A stretch of DNA of 64,000 bases from an uncultured Prochlorococcus sp. (lineage in GTDB: Bacteria; Cyanobacteriota; Cyanobacteriia; PCC-6307; Cyanobiaceae): NCBI GenBank assembly GCA_902564235.1, contig CACFAG010000001.1:1-64000 (forward strand). The letters are read 5' to 3'. A model generated the notes under the pieces. It had not been told where the DNA came from and did not search any database. It was given only the letters and a program-made list of their open reading frames with translations. A program made the position numbers and the translations under genes. Positions 9,573-21,145 of this stretch are shown here, one piece after another (positions within the stretch are counted from its first letter, which is position 1; each line of letters opens with the position of its first letter).

Positions 9573-11606
9573 GTGATTCATCTCAATAAAGGTAAACCAT
9601 TTCCTTTAGGGAGTTCTCTAACTTCACAAGGGATTAATTTTTCCTTAGTAGCCACAAATGCAGAATATGTAGAAATCTTATTGTTTGAGAAAGAGGACTC
9701 TATTTCCCCAAAAAGCACATTCAAATTAGATAAGACTCATAATACAGGCCCATACTGGCATGCGGAAATAAAAGATCTAGATGAAGGTTGTATTTATGCT
9801 TTTAGAGTGAAACAAAAAAATAATGAGATTAATAATAACTATGAAAAAAAAGTATTACTTGATCCATGTTCAAGGGGTATAACCGGATGGAGAAGTTATA
9901 AAAGAGAAAATGCATTAAAAAATCAAGAAAATACTAATTCTTGTCTTAAAAGTGTTGTTTGCGATAGAAAATTATTTAATTTTAAGGATTATCCAAGACC
10001 GAAACATTCTTGGGAAGAAACAATTATTTATGAACTCCATATCAAAGCTTTCACTGAATCAACTAATAAAGATGAAAGTTGTTTTAAGAAATTTTTAAAA
10101 AAAATTCCTTATCTCAAAGAACTGGGTATTACAACAATTGAATTACTTCCAATTTTTTGTTTTGATCCTACTGATGCCCCAAATGGCCTAAAAAATTTTT
10201 GGGGGTATAGTCCAATTAATTGGTTTACTCCGCATTTTGAATATCTTTCGAATGAATCGGCCGAAAAGAATAGAGAGGAATTTAGAAGATTTGTAGAGGA
10301 ATGTCATAAAGCAGACATTGAAGTCATATTAGATGTTGTATACAATCACACTTGCGAAGGTGATTCAAAAGGGCCAGCAATATCTTGGAAAGGTATAGAT
10401 GAAAATCTTTATTACTTTATTGGAAAAGATAAAAATTATCAGGACGTCTCCGGATGTGGTAATACTATTGCAGCAAACAGAGGATTAGTTAGAAAACTAA
10501 TAATTGAATCTTTAAAATGTTGGGCGAGTGAATTAGGAGTTGATGGTTTTAGATTTGATTTAGGAATTGCCCTATCAAGAGGAGAAAATCTTTCACCGCT
10601 TGATAATCCTCCAATTTTTGAAGATATAGAATGTGAACCAGAACTTATCGATATCAAGTTCATAAGTGAGCCATGGGATTGTGGCGGTTTATATAAATTA
10701 GGTGATTTCCCATCTAAGAATACTTTCACTTGGAATGGTCATTTTAGAGATGATTTGAGGAGATTTTGGAAGGGGGATAAAGATACAGCATGGAATATGA
10801 GCGATAAAATAAAAGGGACGCCATCTATTTATAAAGAAGATAATATTTTTCCAAAGTCGATAAATTTTATTACTTCACATGATGGATTCACTCTAAAAGA
10901 CTTAGTAACTTTCAATAGAAAACATAATTTTGCCAATAGAGAACAAAATAGAGATGGAGATAACCATAACAATTCTTGGAATCATGGTACTGAGGGACCA
11001 ACTACGAACTTATTAATCAATGATTTAAGAAAAAGACAACAAAGAAATCTTGTTCTTAGTTTACTTGTCTCTAAAGGTGTTCCAATGATACTTATGGGTG
11101 ATGAAATAGGAAGATCACAAGGCGGGAACAACAATTCTTGGTGCCAAAATAATTTATTGGGCTGGATGAATTGGGAACATGGTCAACAAGATTTGGAATT
11201 ATTAGAATATTTTAAATACGTTATAAAAATCCGAAAAAAACTAATAAACATTTTCAATCCATCATTCTTCCCTAATAATCAAACCAATAAAAATATTCCA
11301 ACATATCATTGGCATGGAACAAAATTAGATAGCCCCGATTGGAGTAGTTGGTCTCACACAGTTGCCTTTAGCATTAACAAAGACAATACTAGTCCGCTGG
11401 TTTGGATAGGTTTAAATGCATATTCAAAAAGTATCGATTTCCCCTTGCCGAAATGTAAATATAATTGGTTAAAAGTTATCGACACTAGCATGTCTGAGAT
11501 TTTTGAACCCTTAACCATTAATGAAAAATCTGTTTCAATAAAGAGTAGAAGCTCTTTACTAATCATTTCAGAAGAAGTATTTGGGGCAAAAAATAATTTA
11601 TTCTAA
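9573..11606 (+). CDS. glgX: Isoamylase-type glycogen debranching enzyme
   Basis: GTG start; VILDVVYNHTCEG, GVDGFRFDLGIALSRG, ISEPWD, FITSHDGFTLKDLVTFNRKHN (GH13 motifs). Confidence 0.93.
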   Translation: MIHLNKGKPFPLGSSLTSQGINFSLVATNAEYVEILLFEKEDSISPKSTFKLDKTHNTGPYWHAEIKDLDEGCIYAFRVKQKNNEINNNYEKKVLLDPCSRGITGWRSYKRENALKNQENTNSCLKSVVCDRKLFNFKDYPRPKHSWEETIIYELHIKAFTESTNKDESCFKKFLKKIPYLKELGITTIELLPIFCFDPTDAPNGLKNFWGYSPINWFTPHFEYLSNESAEKNREEFRRFVEECHKADIEVILDVVYNHTCEGDSKGPAISWKGIDENLYYFIGKDKNYQDVSGCGNTIAANRGLVRKLIIESLKCWASELGVDGFRFDLGIALSRGENLSPLDNPPIFEDIECEPELIDIKFISEPWDCGGLYKLGDFPSKNTFTWNGHFRDDLRRFWKGDKDTAWNMSDKIKGTPSIYKEDNIFPKSINFITSHDGFTLKDLVTFNRKHNFANREQNRDGDNHNNSWNHGTEGPTTNLLINDLRKRQQRNLVLSLLVSKGVPMILMGDEIGRSQGGNNNSWCQNNLLGWMNWEHGQQDLELLEYFKYVIKIRKKLINIFNPSFFPNNQTNKNIPTYHWHGTKLDSPDWSSWSHTVAFSINKDNTSPLVWIGLNAYSKSIDFPLPKCKYNWLKVIDTSMSEIFEPLTINEKSVSIKSRSSLLIISEEVFGAKNNLF

Positions 11607-11607
11607 A

Positions 11608-11678
11608 AGCGGGCGGCGGGAATCGAACCCGCATCTTCAGCTTGGAAGGCTGAGGTTTTACCACTAAACCACGCCCGC
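11608..11678 (-). tRNA. trnG: tRNA-Gly (anticodon TCC)
   Basis: Reverse complement gcgggcgtggtttagtggtaaaacctcagccttccaagctgaagatgcgggttcgaatcccgccgcccgct folds as cloverleaf; loop CTTCCAA. Confidence 0.93.
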
Positions 11679-11739
11679 ACTAAGTAATAGAATTACCATT
11701 GCAATAATACATTATCAAACAATAAACAAAGTAAAAAGA

Positions 11740-13137
11740 TTGGAAAATTCACACTCGAAAAAAAATATTTCTAGATCAACAACAAGATTAATGTTCTCTT
11801 ATGGGCTAGGAGATGCAGGCACAGGTTTAGTCGCGACACAATTTGGTTTTTTTCTTTTCAAATTCTTTATTTCTGCTGGTTTACCAGTAATAATTGCAGG
11901 ATCATTATTAATGTTAATAAAGATATGGGATGCAGTAAATGATCCGTTAATTGGATGGTTAAGTGATCGTACTAAATCAAGATGGGGGCCTAGAATCCCT
12001 TGGATGGTAGCAGCATCTGTTCCCCTTGGTTTCTCTTTAGCTGCGATATGGTGGACACCGACTGGTTCAGTGCTAACCAAGACTATTTACTATGCCATAA
12101 TTTCTATAATCGTAATGACTGCTTATACAAGTATTAATCTTCCTTTCGCAGCTCTTTCTACTGAAATTTCTGAAAAAACAGCAATAAGAACAAGGCTAAA
12201 CGCATCTAGATTTACTGGCTCAATAATCGCAGGACTAACTGGTTTAATAATTGCTGGAGTTGTATTAGGTTCCGAAGGATCAGCAAATAATGAATATTTT
12301 TTAATGGGTAAAATAAGCGGATGTATTGCTGTTGCTGCAACATTAATTTCTTGTTGGGGATTAGCTCCATTTGCAAAAAAAGCAAGAAGGCCTTCAGGAA
12401 AAGTTGAAGCTATAACACTTCAATTTAAAAGGATCTTCAGAAATAAAAAATTTCTAAAAGTTATTACGCTCTATATTCTTCTCTGGTGCGCCTTACAATT
12501 AATGCAAACAGTAGCGTTAATCTATGTTGAGGATGTACTGAACGTTCCAACATATATTGCGAAGTGGATCCCGATACCTTTCCAAATTAGCGCTTTAGTG
12601 GGTTTACAAATATGGACCAGAGTATCAAATAAATTGAACAGGATTTCAGCGTTAAACTATGGAGCGATTATGTGGATTATTTCATGCACAGCAGCTTTAT
12701 TTTTACCTTCATTATCAAAAATTTCAGGAGCTGGAGATAGTTTATTCCTAAATGCCAGCAACATTTTTCTGTTCATTCTTTTAATTTTCATAATCTGTCT
12801 TATTGGCATTGGAGCTTCAACCGCTTTTCTTATCCCTTGGTCACTACTTCCTGATGCAATAGACGAAGACCCTGAGAAACCAGCAGGATTATATACTGCT
12901 TGGATGGTACTTATTCAGAAGATTGGTATCGCGTTTAGTGTTCAATTATTAGGATTTTTATTGTATTTATCAGGTTATCAATCATGCTTTGTTGATAAAG
13001 ATGGCCTAAATATTATTGAACAATGCTACTCAGCACAATTAACTATTAGATTATGTATTGGTTTTATACCCTCAATATTGGTAATCATTGGTCTTTTAAT
13101 CATGAGAAAATGGGATCGAAAATTAATTACAAACTAA
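11740..13137 (+). CDS. MFS/GPH-family sugar:cation symporter-like transporter
   Basis: TTG start; YGLGDAGTGLVATQFGFFLFKFF, WDAVNDPLIGWLSDRTKSRWGPRIPWM, multiple TM helices. Confidence 0.88.
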   Translation: MENSHSKKNISRSTTRLMFSYGLGDAGTGLVATQFGFFLFKFFISAGLPVIIAGSLLMLIKIWDAVNDPLIGWLSDRTKSRWGPRIPWMVAASVPLGFSLAAIWWTPTGSVLTKTIYYAIISIIVMTAYTSINLPFAALSTEISEKTAIRTRLNASRFTGSIIAGLTGLIIAGVVLGSEGSANNEYFLMGKISGCIAVAATLISCWGLAPFAKKARRPSGKVEAITLQFKRIFRNKKFLKVITLYILLWCALQLMQTVALIYVEDVLNVPTYIAKWIPIPFQISALVGLQIWTRVSNKLNRISALNYGAIMWIISCTAALFLPSLSKISGAGDSLFLNASNIFLFILLIFIICLIGIGASTAFLIPWSLLPDAIDEDPEKPAGLYTAWMVLIQKIGIAFSVQLLGFLLYLSGYQSCFVDKDGLNIIEQCYSAQLTIRLCIGFIPSILVIIGLLIMRKWDRKLITN

Positions 13138-13146
13138 TATAAAGAT

Positions 13147-13902
13147 ATGTATTACTTTGATTTTTTCAAAAGACTTCTAAGCAGCCTAGTCATTGGTGGG
13201 CAAGCAATAAATTTTATCTTTAAGGGTAAAATTTCCAAAAATGATCTCTTTGAGCAACTTATGGAGTCAGGTCCTGGCAGTTTGTTAATTGTATTAATTA
13301 CGGGAATTGCCGCAGGTACAGTTTTTAATATTCAAGTTGCATCACAACTTACAAGTATGGGGGTTTCAAGTGAAATTGGAGGTTTATTAGCAGTAGGCAT
13401 GGCAAGAGAAATGGCTCCTCTTCTAACTGCTACTTTAATGACTGGAAAGGTTGCAACTGCCTATGCTGCTCAACTGGGTACTATGAAAGTCACAGAACAA
13501 ATTGAGGCAATAACCATGTTAAGGACCGAACCAGTCCAATATTTGGTAGTCCCAAGGTTACTATCGATGGTAATAATGTCTCCAATACAGTGTCTTTTGT
13601 TTTTGTCTGTAGCTTTATGGAGCGGACAAATTTGGAGCACAATTTTTTATAAAGTTCCTCCAATAGTTTTTTGGACATCTGTAAGATCAGGCAATGTGAG
13701 TTTAACAAGTGCAGACTTAACTTCAATGTTAATAAAATCTGTAGTCTTCGGATTACTTATTTCAATCATTGCTTGTGGATATGGACTTACAACCAAAGGA
13801 GGTCCAAAAGAAGTTGGAACAAGTACAACAGGTGCAGTTGTAATGACTCTCGTTACTGTATCTTTAATGGATGTATTATTAACGCAAATTTTATTTGGAT
13901 GA
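13147..13902 (+). CDS. mlaE: MlaE/Ycf63-type ABC transporter permease
   Basis: SGPGSLLIVLITGIAAGTVFNIQVA, VGMAREMAPLLTATLMTGKVATAYAAQLGTMKVTEQIEAI. Confidence 0.92.
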   Translation: MYYFDFFKRLLSSLVIGGQAINFIFKGKISKNDLFEQLMESGPGSLLIVLITGIAAGTVFNIQVASQLTSMGVSSEIGGLLAVGMAREMAPLLTATLMTGKVATAYAAQLGTMKVTEQIEAITMLRTEPVQYLVVPRLLSMVIMSPIQCLLFLSVALWSGQIWSTIFYKVPPIVFWTSVRSGNVSLTSADLTSMLIKSVVFGLLISIIACGYGLTTKGGPKEVGTSTTGAVVMTLVTVSLMDVLLTQILFG

Positions 13903-14311
13903 TCCTATGTTTAATACTAAATCAAAAAAAGAGGAGCCAGTTATAATATCTCCTTCATTTCAGTTGCCAATCATTCTAATAGTTTTAAGTTTTATGCTTT
14001 TGTTTTTGAATATTGGTTCTTTGCCAACAATAGTTTTTGCTTCTTTTAGCTTTTTTTTATTACTTCAATCATTCACCTTAAGAATAAAAATAACAAATGA
14101 TGATTTTATCGTTTTACAATTAGGGAAAGAGATTAGAACTTTTCCATTCAAGAACTGGATCTCATGGAAATTCTTTTTCCCTATAATCCCAGGTATTTTT
14201 TATTTTAGAGAAAAGTCAAGTCCTCATTTATTACCAATTTTATTTAATCCAAAGCAATTAAAAGATGAGCTCATAAAAAAAGTTGACTCCCTGGAAATTA
14301 AAAATTCTTAA
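13895..14311 (+). CDS. Conserved cyanobacterial protein (DUF3119-like)
   Basis: Two N-terminal TM helices and soluble C-terminus; 8-bp overlap with upstream permease gene. Confidence 0.7.
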   Translation: MDDPMFNTKSKKEEPVIISPSFQLPIILIVLSFMLLFLNIGSLPTIVFASFSFFLLLQSFTLRIKITNDDFIVLQLGKEIRTFPFKNWISWKFFFPIIPGIFYFREKSSPHLLPILFNPKQLKDELIKKVDSLEIKNS

Positions 14312-14346
14312 AATTCAGACTTTGCCTAATCATTAAAATTATTTAA

Positions 14347-15357
14347 ATGACCAATACAGAAATTTCCGACAATAATCCTGAAAAGGAATTAAAAATAGAT
14401 AAGTCAATTTCAGATGATAAAACAAAACAAATTAGTAAGAAAAATACAACTCAAAATAAAAAAATTTCACCTAAAAATGATAAATCAACTAAATCTTTTG
14501 ATGAAATTTCTAATGAAATTTTTAGAGATCTCTTTTCCAAAAAAGATTCTTTAGTTAAAGAAATAAAAGAGTTAGAAACAAAAAAAAATCAAATAGAAAA
14601 AGACATTGAGTCTAATTTTAAAGGACAGTCAGATAATATTGCAAAAAGAGTTAAAGGCTTTCAAGAGTACTTAACTGGAGCTTTGCAGAATCTTTCGCAA
14701 AACGTAGAGAAACTTGAATTAGTTTCTCAACCAATAATCGTAAAGCCTTCTCCCCTTGATGAGAATAAGCAAGACAATAGCATAAATAATGTAGTTAATG
14801 TTCCTGCTCTTTCCGAGACATTTAAGCCAGATTCAGAGATTATAAAAAGTTGCTTTTCAAACTTCACAGAACAACCCGACTTTTATGCAGAACCTTGGAA
14901 ATTAAGACGGAGTCTTGATTCCTCAGATATAGAAATTATGGATGATTGGTTCTTTAACATGGGCGGAAGAGGTTCTCTTGAAAGTAGAGGATCTAGACAA
15001 AAAAATGCCTTGTTATCAGCTGGCTTAATATCTATACTTGGAGAATTATATGGAGATCAATTTCAGACTCTAATTTTAGCTTCGCAGCCTGAACGATTAG
15101 GTGAATGGAGAAGAATTCTTCAAGATTCGCTTGGTCTAACAAGGGATGACTTTGGACCTAATAGTGGAATTGTTCTTTTTGAAAGGCCTGAAGGTGTCAT
15201 CGAGAGAGCTGATAGATTAGAAGCAAATGAAGAATTGCCATTTATTATAATTGATGCAGCAGAAACCTCTGTTGAAATTCCAATACTTCAATTCCCATTA
15301 TGGGTTGCATTTGCTGGTTCAGATAATGAAATTTACGATGATCTTGAACTAAACTAA
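14347..15357 (+). CDS. Conserved cyanobacterial protein (DUF3086-like)
   Basis: Low-complexity N-terminus, coiled coil, conserved C-terminal domain [39 protein letters not shown]. Confidence 0.75.
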   Translation: MTNTEISDNNPEKELKIDKSISDDKTKQISKKNTTQNKKISPKNDKSTKSFDEISNEIFRDLFSKKDSLVKEIKELETKKNQIEKDIESNFKGQSDNIAKRVKGFQEYLTGALQNLSQNVEKLELVSQPIIVKPSPLDENKQDNSINNVVNVPALSETFKPDSEIIKSCFSNFTEQPDFYAEPWKLRRSLDSSDIEIMDDWFFNMGGRGSLESRGSRQKNALLSAGLISILGELYGDQFQTLILASQPERLGEWRRILQDSLGLTRDDFGPNSGIVLFERPEGVIERADRLEANEELPFIIIDAAETSVEIPILQFPLWVAFAGSDNEIYDDLELN

Positions 15358-15362
15358 GCTTT

Positions 15363-15956
15363 ATGAATATCTTAATATTTTTTGCAAGTTATCTTTTAGG
15401 ATCACTTCCGACAGGTTTTTTAATTGGGAAATATCTCAAAAATATAGATCTGAGAACTATAGGTTCTGGATCTACAGGTGCCACAAATGTCTTAAGAAAT
15501 GTTGGGAAATGGCCAGCACTTTTTGTATTTATCGTTGACGTTGGTAAAGGCCTTATTGCAGTAAAAATTGCTCAATATTACACAGATCAAGGATTAATAG
15601 AAGTTATAGCAGGGATATCCGCTATCTCAGGACATATTTGGCCAATATGGCTTAGAGGTAAAGGAGGGAAAGCTGTTGCAACTGGATTAGGTATGTTTTT
15701 AGCTCTTTCTTGGAAAGTTGGACTCGCATCTCTTGGCATTTTTTTAATAGTCCTAACAAAAACTAAATTTGTTTCTTTATCAAGTATTTCAGCTGCAATC
15801 TTACTTCCTATTTTTATGTATTTTTACCTAGGTAAATTTATGCACTCATACTTTTTTATAAGTTTAATTGTTGCATTATTAGTAATCTGGAAACATAGAA
15901 CAAACATAACAAGATTGCTTAAGGGAGAAGAATCCAAAATTAATCAGAATCAATAG
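15363..15956 (+). CDS. plsY: Glycerol-3-phosphate acyltransferase PlsY
   Basis: [56 protein letters not shown]. Confidence 0.95.
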   Translation: MNILIFFASYLLGSLPTGFLIGKYLKNIDLRTIGSGSTGATNVLRNVGKWPALFVFIVDVGKGLIAVKIAQYYTDQGLIEVIAGISAISGHIWPIWLRGKGGKAVATGLGMFLALSWKVGLASLGIFLIVLTKTKFVSLSSISAAILLPIFMYFYLGKFMHSYFFISLIVALLVIWKHRTNITRLLKGEESKINQNQ

Positions 15957-16671
15957 ATTTAAATATTTCTATTAGAGCTTTATTAGGATCTATAGCTTTT
16001 GAAATTGATCTACCAATGACCAACTTAGAAGCGCCATTATTTATAGCTTCATAGGGAGTCATAATTCTATTTTGATCATCTTTATTGTCAATATTTAATC
16101 TGATACCTGGTGTAATAAGTTCAAAATTATCCTTATAAATAGATCTCAACGTTTTTGCCTCCCAAGGGGAACAAACACATCCATCTAATCCAGCATCGAA
16201 AGACAACTTTGCAAGTCTCAATACATTTTCTTCAATTGAATTATTTCTATCAAGATCAGTTTGAAAATCTTTAAGAGAAAAGCTTGTTAAAACAGTTATT
16301 CCTACAACCAATGGAGGGTTTACACTGACTGAGGTGGCTCCTTCTAAAGATGCTTTTTTCGAATCCTTAAGAGCTTTTAGACCTGCTGAAGCATGAATAG
16401 AAATTATATCAACCCCTAATTTTGAAACTTGGAAACATGCTGCACGCATGGTATTTGGAATATCATAAAATTTTAAGTCTAAAAAAATTTTTTTATTTAA
16501 ACCTTTTAATATTTCAATAACTCTTGGACCTTCCCTAACAAAAAGTTCTAAACCAACTTTAACCCACTCAATATTAGGACATTTTTCCAAAAGTAATTTT
16601 GCTTGACTTACATCTAATCCATCAATTGCCAATATTATTTTATCTGCTGAATTAAATCTGTTATTCATCAA
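15940..16671 (-). CDS. pyrF: Orotidine 5'-phosphate decarboxylase
   Basis: [41 protein letters not shown]. Confidence 0.95.
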   Translation of the reverse strand: MMNNRFNSADKIILAIDGLDVSQAKLLLEKCPNIEWVKVGLELFVREGPRVIEILKGLNKKIFLDLKFYDIPNTMRAACFQVSKLGVDIISIHASAGLKALKDSKKASLEGATSVSVNPPLVVGITVLTSFSLKDFQTDLDRNNSIEENVLRLAKLSFDAGLDGCVCSPWEAKTLRSIYKDNFELITPGIRLNIDNKDDQNRIMTPYEAINNGASKLVIGRSISKAIDPNKALIEIFKSIDSD

Positions 16672-16674
16672 TTT

Positions 16675-17913
16675 TCAGTTTTCAAACCTCTTAATTATTT
16701 TTTTTCCAATTTGCAAAATTTTTCCTTCCAAATCATTTTTTGAATTAAAAACTAAATCAGGATTTATTACTTTTTGACTATCAATTTTTACACCCCCACC
16801 TTTAATAGATCTTTTGGATTCGCTGCTAGATTTGAAAAGTTTTAGAGCACTTAATAAGTAGAAAAACTTTACTGGGAAAGCTACTTCTTTTAAAGAAATC
16901 TCTGGAATTTCTCCAACTTTTTCTTTATGTCCAAGGAATAATTTTTCGCAGTTTGATTGCGCCTTTAATGCTTCTTCGGGCCCATGGAATAGAGTAGTAA
17001 CTTCTAAAGCCATTCTTCTCTGTAATTCACGAGGATTTGAGTTTTCAAGAAAACTTAAATCTAATTCAGTAAGTAATTCAAAATAGGTGGGTATTATATT
17101 ATCGGGTACTTTTTCTAATTTTGAATACATTGAAAGTGGATCTTCAGTTAAACCGACGGTGTTAAATTCAGATTTACTCATCTTCTTAATTCCATCTAAA
17201 CCTGTCAAAATTGGCAGCAGAACACCAAATTGAGGGTCTTGTTTAAAATGTCTTTGAAGGTCTCTTCCTATTGCAATATTAAATTTCTGATCTGTGCCTC
17301 CAAGCTCAATATCTGATTGAACAACTACCGAATCGTAACCCTGTAATAGTGGATATAAGAATTCATGCAATGAAATTGGAACTTGCGCAGTGTACCTTTT
17401 ATTAAATTCTTCCTTAGCTAGCATTTGACTAACTGTTGCACTCCCCATTAAGTCAATTATGGAATTAAGATTTAATCCTTTTAACCATTCACTGTTATAT
17501 CTAATTTCTATTCTATCTTTTGCATCAAAATCTAAAATAGATTCATTGGCTGGCTTTCCCATCCCTAGTTGGGTTAAGTATGTTTTTGCATTATCCTTAA
17601 CTTGTTTTTCCGATAACTGAACTCTTGTTTTATTTTTTCCGGTTGGATCTCCAATTTGAGCAGTAAAATCCCCAATAATTAAAACAGCAATATGTCCATT
17701 ATCTTGGAATGCCCTAAGTTTTTTAAACAATATGCTGTGCCCAAGATGAATATCGGTTCCAGTCGGATCGATGCCGAGTTTAACCCTTAACTTTTTATTA
17801 TTTTTTTTCGCATAATCAATTATCTCTGAAAAGGTTTGATCTGTTCCCTTAATTGGAAAATATTCTTCTATTCCTCTTGAGAGCCATGATGGCAATTTTA
17901 AATTATCTGTCAT
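16675..17913 (-). CDS. tyrS: Tyrosyl-tRNA synthetase
   Basis: [50 protein letters not shown] (KMSKS). Confidence 0.96.
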   Translation of the reverse strand: MTDNLKLPSWLSRGIEEYFPIKGTDQTFSEIIDYAKKNNKKLRVKLGIDPTGTDIHLGHSILFKKLRAFQDNGHIAVLIIGDFTAQIGDPTGKNKTRVQLSEKQVKDNAKTYLTQLGMGKPANESILDFDAKDRIEIRYNSEWLKGLNLNSIIDLMGSATVSQMLAKEEFNKRYTAQVPISLHEFLYPLLQGYDSVVVQSDIELGGTDQKFNIAIGRDLQRHFKQDPQFGVLLPILTGLDGIKKMSKSEFNTVGLTEDPLSMYSKLEKVPDNIIPTYFELLTELDLSFLENSNPRELQRRMALEVTTLFHGPEEALKAQSNCEKLFLGHKEKVGEIPEISLKEVAFPVKFFYLLSALKLFKSSSESKRSIKGGGVKIDSQKVINPDLVFNSKNDLEGKILQIGKKIIKRFEN

Positions 17914-17932
17914 GAATCTTTAACCGTTAACT

Positions 17933-18256
17933 TTAAGAAGTTTTATCAAGTTCATCCTTCATTCTTATTAAGGTTTTATTCATTTGATCGAACATTTGAT
18001 CAGGAGTAATCCCAAATTGACTTAACTGTGTCTTTAATTGTTCTACTGTCATCTTTGCTTGAAAATCTTCAGACAATTCAAATCTCTTCATAAAAACCTT
18101 ATAACGATCCATAAGAGATTCCATTTTTTTTATAAACATTTTTTTCCCTTCTCTGTCAAATTTTCCATAATCAGAGCCAAGTTTCATAAGTTCTTGGTAA
18201 TCTGTAAAAAGCTTTTTAGCTTCTTCTTGAACGATGTCTGACTCAAAGAATCCCAT
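17933..18256 (-). CDS. Conserved cyanobacterial protein (DUF1825-like)
   Basis: MGFFESDIVQEEAKKLFTDYQELMKLG...; ORF-track start (18289) is probably 11 codons too long. Confidence 0.8.
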   Translation of the reverse strand: MGFFESDIVQEEAKKLFTDYQELMKLGSDYGKFDREGKKMFIKKMESLMDRYKVFMKRFELSEDFQAKMTVEQLKTQLSQFGITPDQMFDQMNKTLIRMKDELDKTS

Positions 18257-18406
18257 TTCTATTTTTTTACTTCGCAGATTAAGTCTCAATTACAAGATAA
18301 CAAGAATCTTTTAAATTGATTAGAAGATTAATAAATTTTAGTTTATAAATAATTCTTTGTTTTATATTTTTTAAGAATTAAATTTAGTAAACATGTTTTA
18401 TAAATA

Positions 18407-19018
18407 TTGGAAAAATTTAACGTAAATAATATTGCAAACCAAAATAGACAATTTGAATTATTTGGTTCAAATGTAAATACATCAATTAATTTTCAACACT
18501 CAAATAATCTAAAAATCAAAGGCGAAATCCTAACTGAATGGAGAAATAGAATATATAATCACCAATTCAAAATTTCAAAAGATACTCACAATAAAACTTT
18601 GCATCAAACAAGTCTTCCTATAAATACAATTCCCATTGAAAGAAAAATTGATCCGTTTTCCCTGCAGCCATTATCATTGAACTTTTGGAGAACCAATCAA
18701 TATATACATAATGGGCCAGCAATGTATTTTGTAATTGACTCTATGGAGAGTTCTAAAATAATTCTATATATTGGAGAAACAAATTCAGCAAATAAAAGAT
18801 GGAAGGGAGAACATGACTGTAAAAATTACCTCATGAACTATAAAGAAGCCCTAGCTCATAACAAACTCTCAAGTCGCCAAGATATTCGTTTCTTCTTAGA
18901 TGTACCTAAAGAAGTAAAATTAAGGCGTAAATTAGAACAGCAACTGATATATTTATGGTTACCCCCTTTTAATAAAGAAACTCGAGATAGGTGGGCAACT
19001 ACTTTCACAAACAATTAA
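18407..19018 (+). CDS. Conserved protein with GIY-YIG-nuclease-like segment
   Basis: TTG start; MYFVIDSMESSKIILYIGETNSANKRWKGEHDCKNYL resembles a GIY-YIG core. Confidence 0.6.
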   Translation: MEKFNVNNIANQNRQFELFGSNVNTSINFQHSNNLKIKGEILTEWRNRIYNHQFKISKDTHNKTLHQTSLPINTIPIERKIDPFSLQPLSLNFWRTNQYIHNGPAMYFVIDSMESSKIILYIGETNSANKRWKGEHDCKNYLMNYKEALAHNKLSSRQDIRFFLDVPKEVKLRRKLEQQLIYLWLPPFNKETRDRWATTFTNN

Positions 19019-19042
19019 AAGTTAATTAAATCCATTTCACAA

Positions 19043-20515
19043 ATGCAATTTTCCACATTCCAAAAAAATCTAGATAAATGGCAAGGTTCTTCATTAATTT
19101 TTGGAGTTTTAGAGGAAGAAATTGCAAGCCAACTTGAAAACATAAAATTTGTTGTTGACCCAAAATTATTACTTAAAAAAGTTACTCAAAAAAAATTCAA
19201 AGGCGAAAAAGGAAAAACTTTAAGCTTTGAATTTTTAGATCAAAAATTAGAGACTTTAATCATAGTTGGTCTTGGCAAATCAAAAGACCTAAATAAAAGT
19301 GATATAGAAAACTCTATAGGAAATCTAATTAGGACAACTGTTGATAAAAATGAAAAAATGAGCATCTTACTACCTTGGGAATTAATAAATTCACAACTAG
19401 AAATAAATCAATTAGCAGAGTCAGTCAGATTATCTGCCTATAAGGACAATAGATTCAATAAGAAAAAAGATGAAAAGAAAGTTCTTAAAGAAATAGAGTT
19501 TTTGAATTTGAAAAAATTTGAGAATATTAGCTTTGAAGAGACAGCACAAATATGTGAAGGTGTAGAACTAGCAAGAAGACTTGTAGCCGCCCCTCCAAAT
19601 AGCCTTACTCCTCAGGAAATGTCTATACAAGCTTCTCAAATAGCTAAAGATCATGGTTTGGGAGTAAAAATTTTAGAGGCAAAAGATTGTGAAGATTTAG
19701 GGATGGGTGCATATTTAGCAGTAGCAAAAGGATCTGATTTAAATCCTAAATTTATACATCTTACTTTAAAGTCAGAGGGGCCTATAAGAGAAAAGATTGC
19801 GCTTGTTGGGAAGGGATTAACCTTTGATTCTGGAGGATACAATCTGAAAGTGGGAGCCTCTCAAATTGAAATGATGAAATATGATATGGGCGGTAGTGCT
19901 GCGGTTTTAGGAGCAGCAAAAGCGCTTGGAGCAATAAAACCAAAGGGATTAGAAATTCATTTTATTGTGGCATCTTGCGAAAACATGATAAATGGATCTG
20001 CAGTCCATCCTGGAGATGTAGTTAAAGCATCAAATGGTAAGACAATTGAAATAAATAACACTGATGCAGAGGGTAGACTTACATTAGCTGATGCTTTAAC
20101 TTACGCATCCAATTTAAAACCAGATTCAATCATTGATCTCGCAACTTTAACAGGAGCTATTGTTGTTGCACTAGGGAATGATGTAGCTGGATTCTGGAGC
20201 AATAATGATGATCTAGCAAATGACCTAAAAGCTGCATCAGCCCAGTCTGGAGAAGAATTATGGCAAATGCCTTTACAAAAATCTTATAAAGAAGGTTTAA
20301 AGTCTCATATAGCTGACATGAAAAATACAGGGCCTAGAGCAGGTGGGTCAATAACTGCTGCTTTGTTTTTAGAAGAATTCTTTGATAAAGAGATTAAATG
20401 GGCTCATATTGATATTGCTGGGACTTGTTGGACTGATAAGAGTAAGGGAATTAACCCATCAGGTGCAACCGGTTTTGGAGTTAAAACTCTAGTTCAATGG
20501 ATTAAAAATAAATAA
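19043..20515 (+). CDS. pepA: Leucyl aminopeptidase (M17)
   Basis: [33 protein letters not shown]. Confidence 0.97.
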   Translation: MQFSTFQKNLDKWQGSSLIFGVLEEEIASQLENIKFVVDPKLLLKKVTQKKFKGEKGKTLSFEFLDQKLETLIIVGLGKSKDLNKSDIENSIGNLIRTTVDKNEKMSILLPWELINSQLEINQLAESVRLSAYKDNRFNKKKDEKKVLKEIEFLNLKKFENISFEETAQICEGVELARRLVAAPPNSLTPQEMSIQASQIAKDHGLGVKILEAKDCEDLGMGAYLAVAKGSDLNPKFIHLTLKSEGPIREKIALVGKGLTFDSGGYNLKVGASQIEMMKYDMGGSAAVLGAAKALGAIKPKGLEIHFIVASCENMINGSAVHPGDVVKASNGKTIEINNTDAEGRLTLADALTYASNLKPDSIIDLATLTGAIVVALGNDVAGFWSNNDDLANDLKAASAQSGEELWQMPLQKSYKEGLKSHIADMKNTGPRAGGSITAALFLEEFFDKEIKWAHIDIAGTCWTDKSKGINPSGATGFGVKTLVQWIKNK

Positions 20516-20526
20516 CTATATTTAAA

Positions 20527-21129
20527 TCATTCATTCCAAAGATTTGTTGATCTAGCGTTATCACCCCATAATTTATCCAACCTCTTATCTCTCCCACAAG
20601 TGAATCTATATAACTTATACTTTAATTGCTCTCTCTCAGCAAAATCCTGATGATATTCTTCAGCCAACCAAAATTGACCTTTTGATTTTAGTTCTACAGA
20701 TATTTTTTTTAGTGGCACTCGCAATTCATTAGAGGCGGATACAATTGCATTTTTTGCATCACTTTCCTCAGTTTCATCTTTGAAAAAGATCACTGGCCTA
20801 TAAGAATCTCCACGATCACAAAATTGACCCTCGCCGTCTAGAGGATCAATATTTCTGAAATAGAGCCTAATTATCTCAGGTAAAGTTACTATTTTGGAAT
20901 CATAGTTCACCAAAACCGCTTCCTGATGGCCATCATGTTTTTCGTAAGTGGGATTTTGTAGATTTCCTCCTGAGTAGCCACTTTGTACAGAGTTAATTCC
21001 CTTTAGGGACTCTAAGTCGTGTTCTAAACACCAAAAACAACCTCCTGCAAGAATTAATTCCTCTGCAAAAGTGTTTACAGGATTAATAAACATAGCAAAA
21101 GCAATTATTAGAGATAGAAAGTATTTCAT
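20527..21129 (-). CDS. msrA: Peptide methionine sulfoxide reductase MsrA with signal-like N-terminus
   Basis: LILAGGCFWCLEHDLESLKGINSVQSGYSGG. Confidence 0.94.
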   Translation of the reverse strand: MKYFLSLIIAFAMFINPVNTFAEELILAGGCFWCLEHDLESLKGINSVQSGYSGGNLQNPTYEKHDGHQEAVLVNYDSKIVTLPEIIRLYFRNIDPLDGEGQFCDRGDSYRPVIFFKDETEESDAKNAIVSASNELRVPLKKISVELKSKGQFWLAEEYHQDFAEREQLKYKLYRFTCGRDKRLDKLWGDNARSTNLWNE

Positions 21130-21145
21130 ATTTTTATTATAAAGT

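Noticed and set aside
13671-13946. Alternative-frame ORF across the mlaE 3' end (Cys/Asn/Ile-rich)
   Set aside because: Overlaps a strong CDS in another frame, with biased composition.
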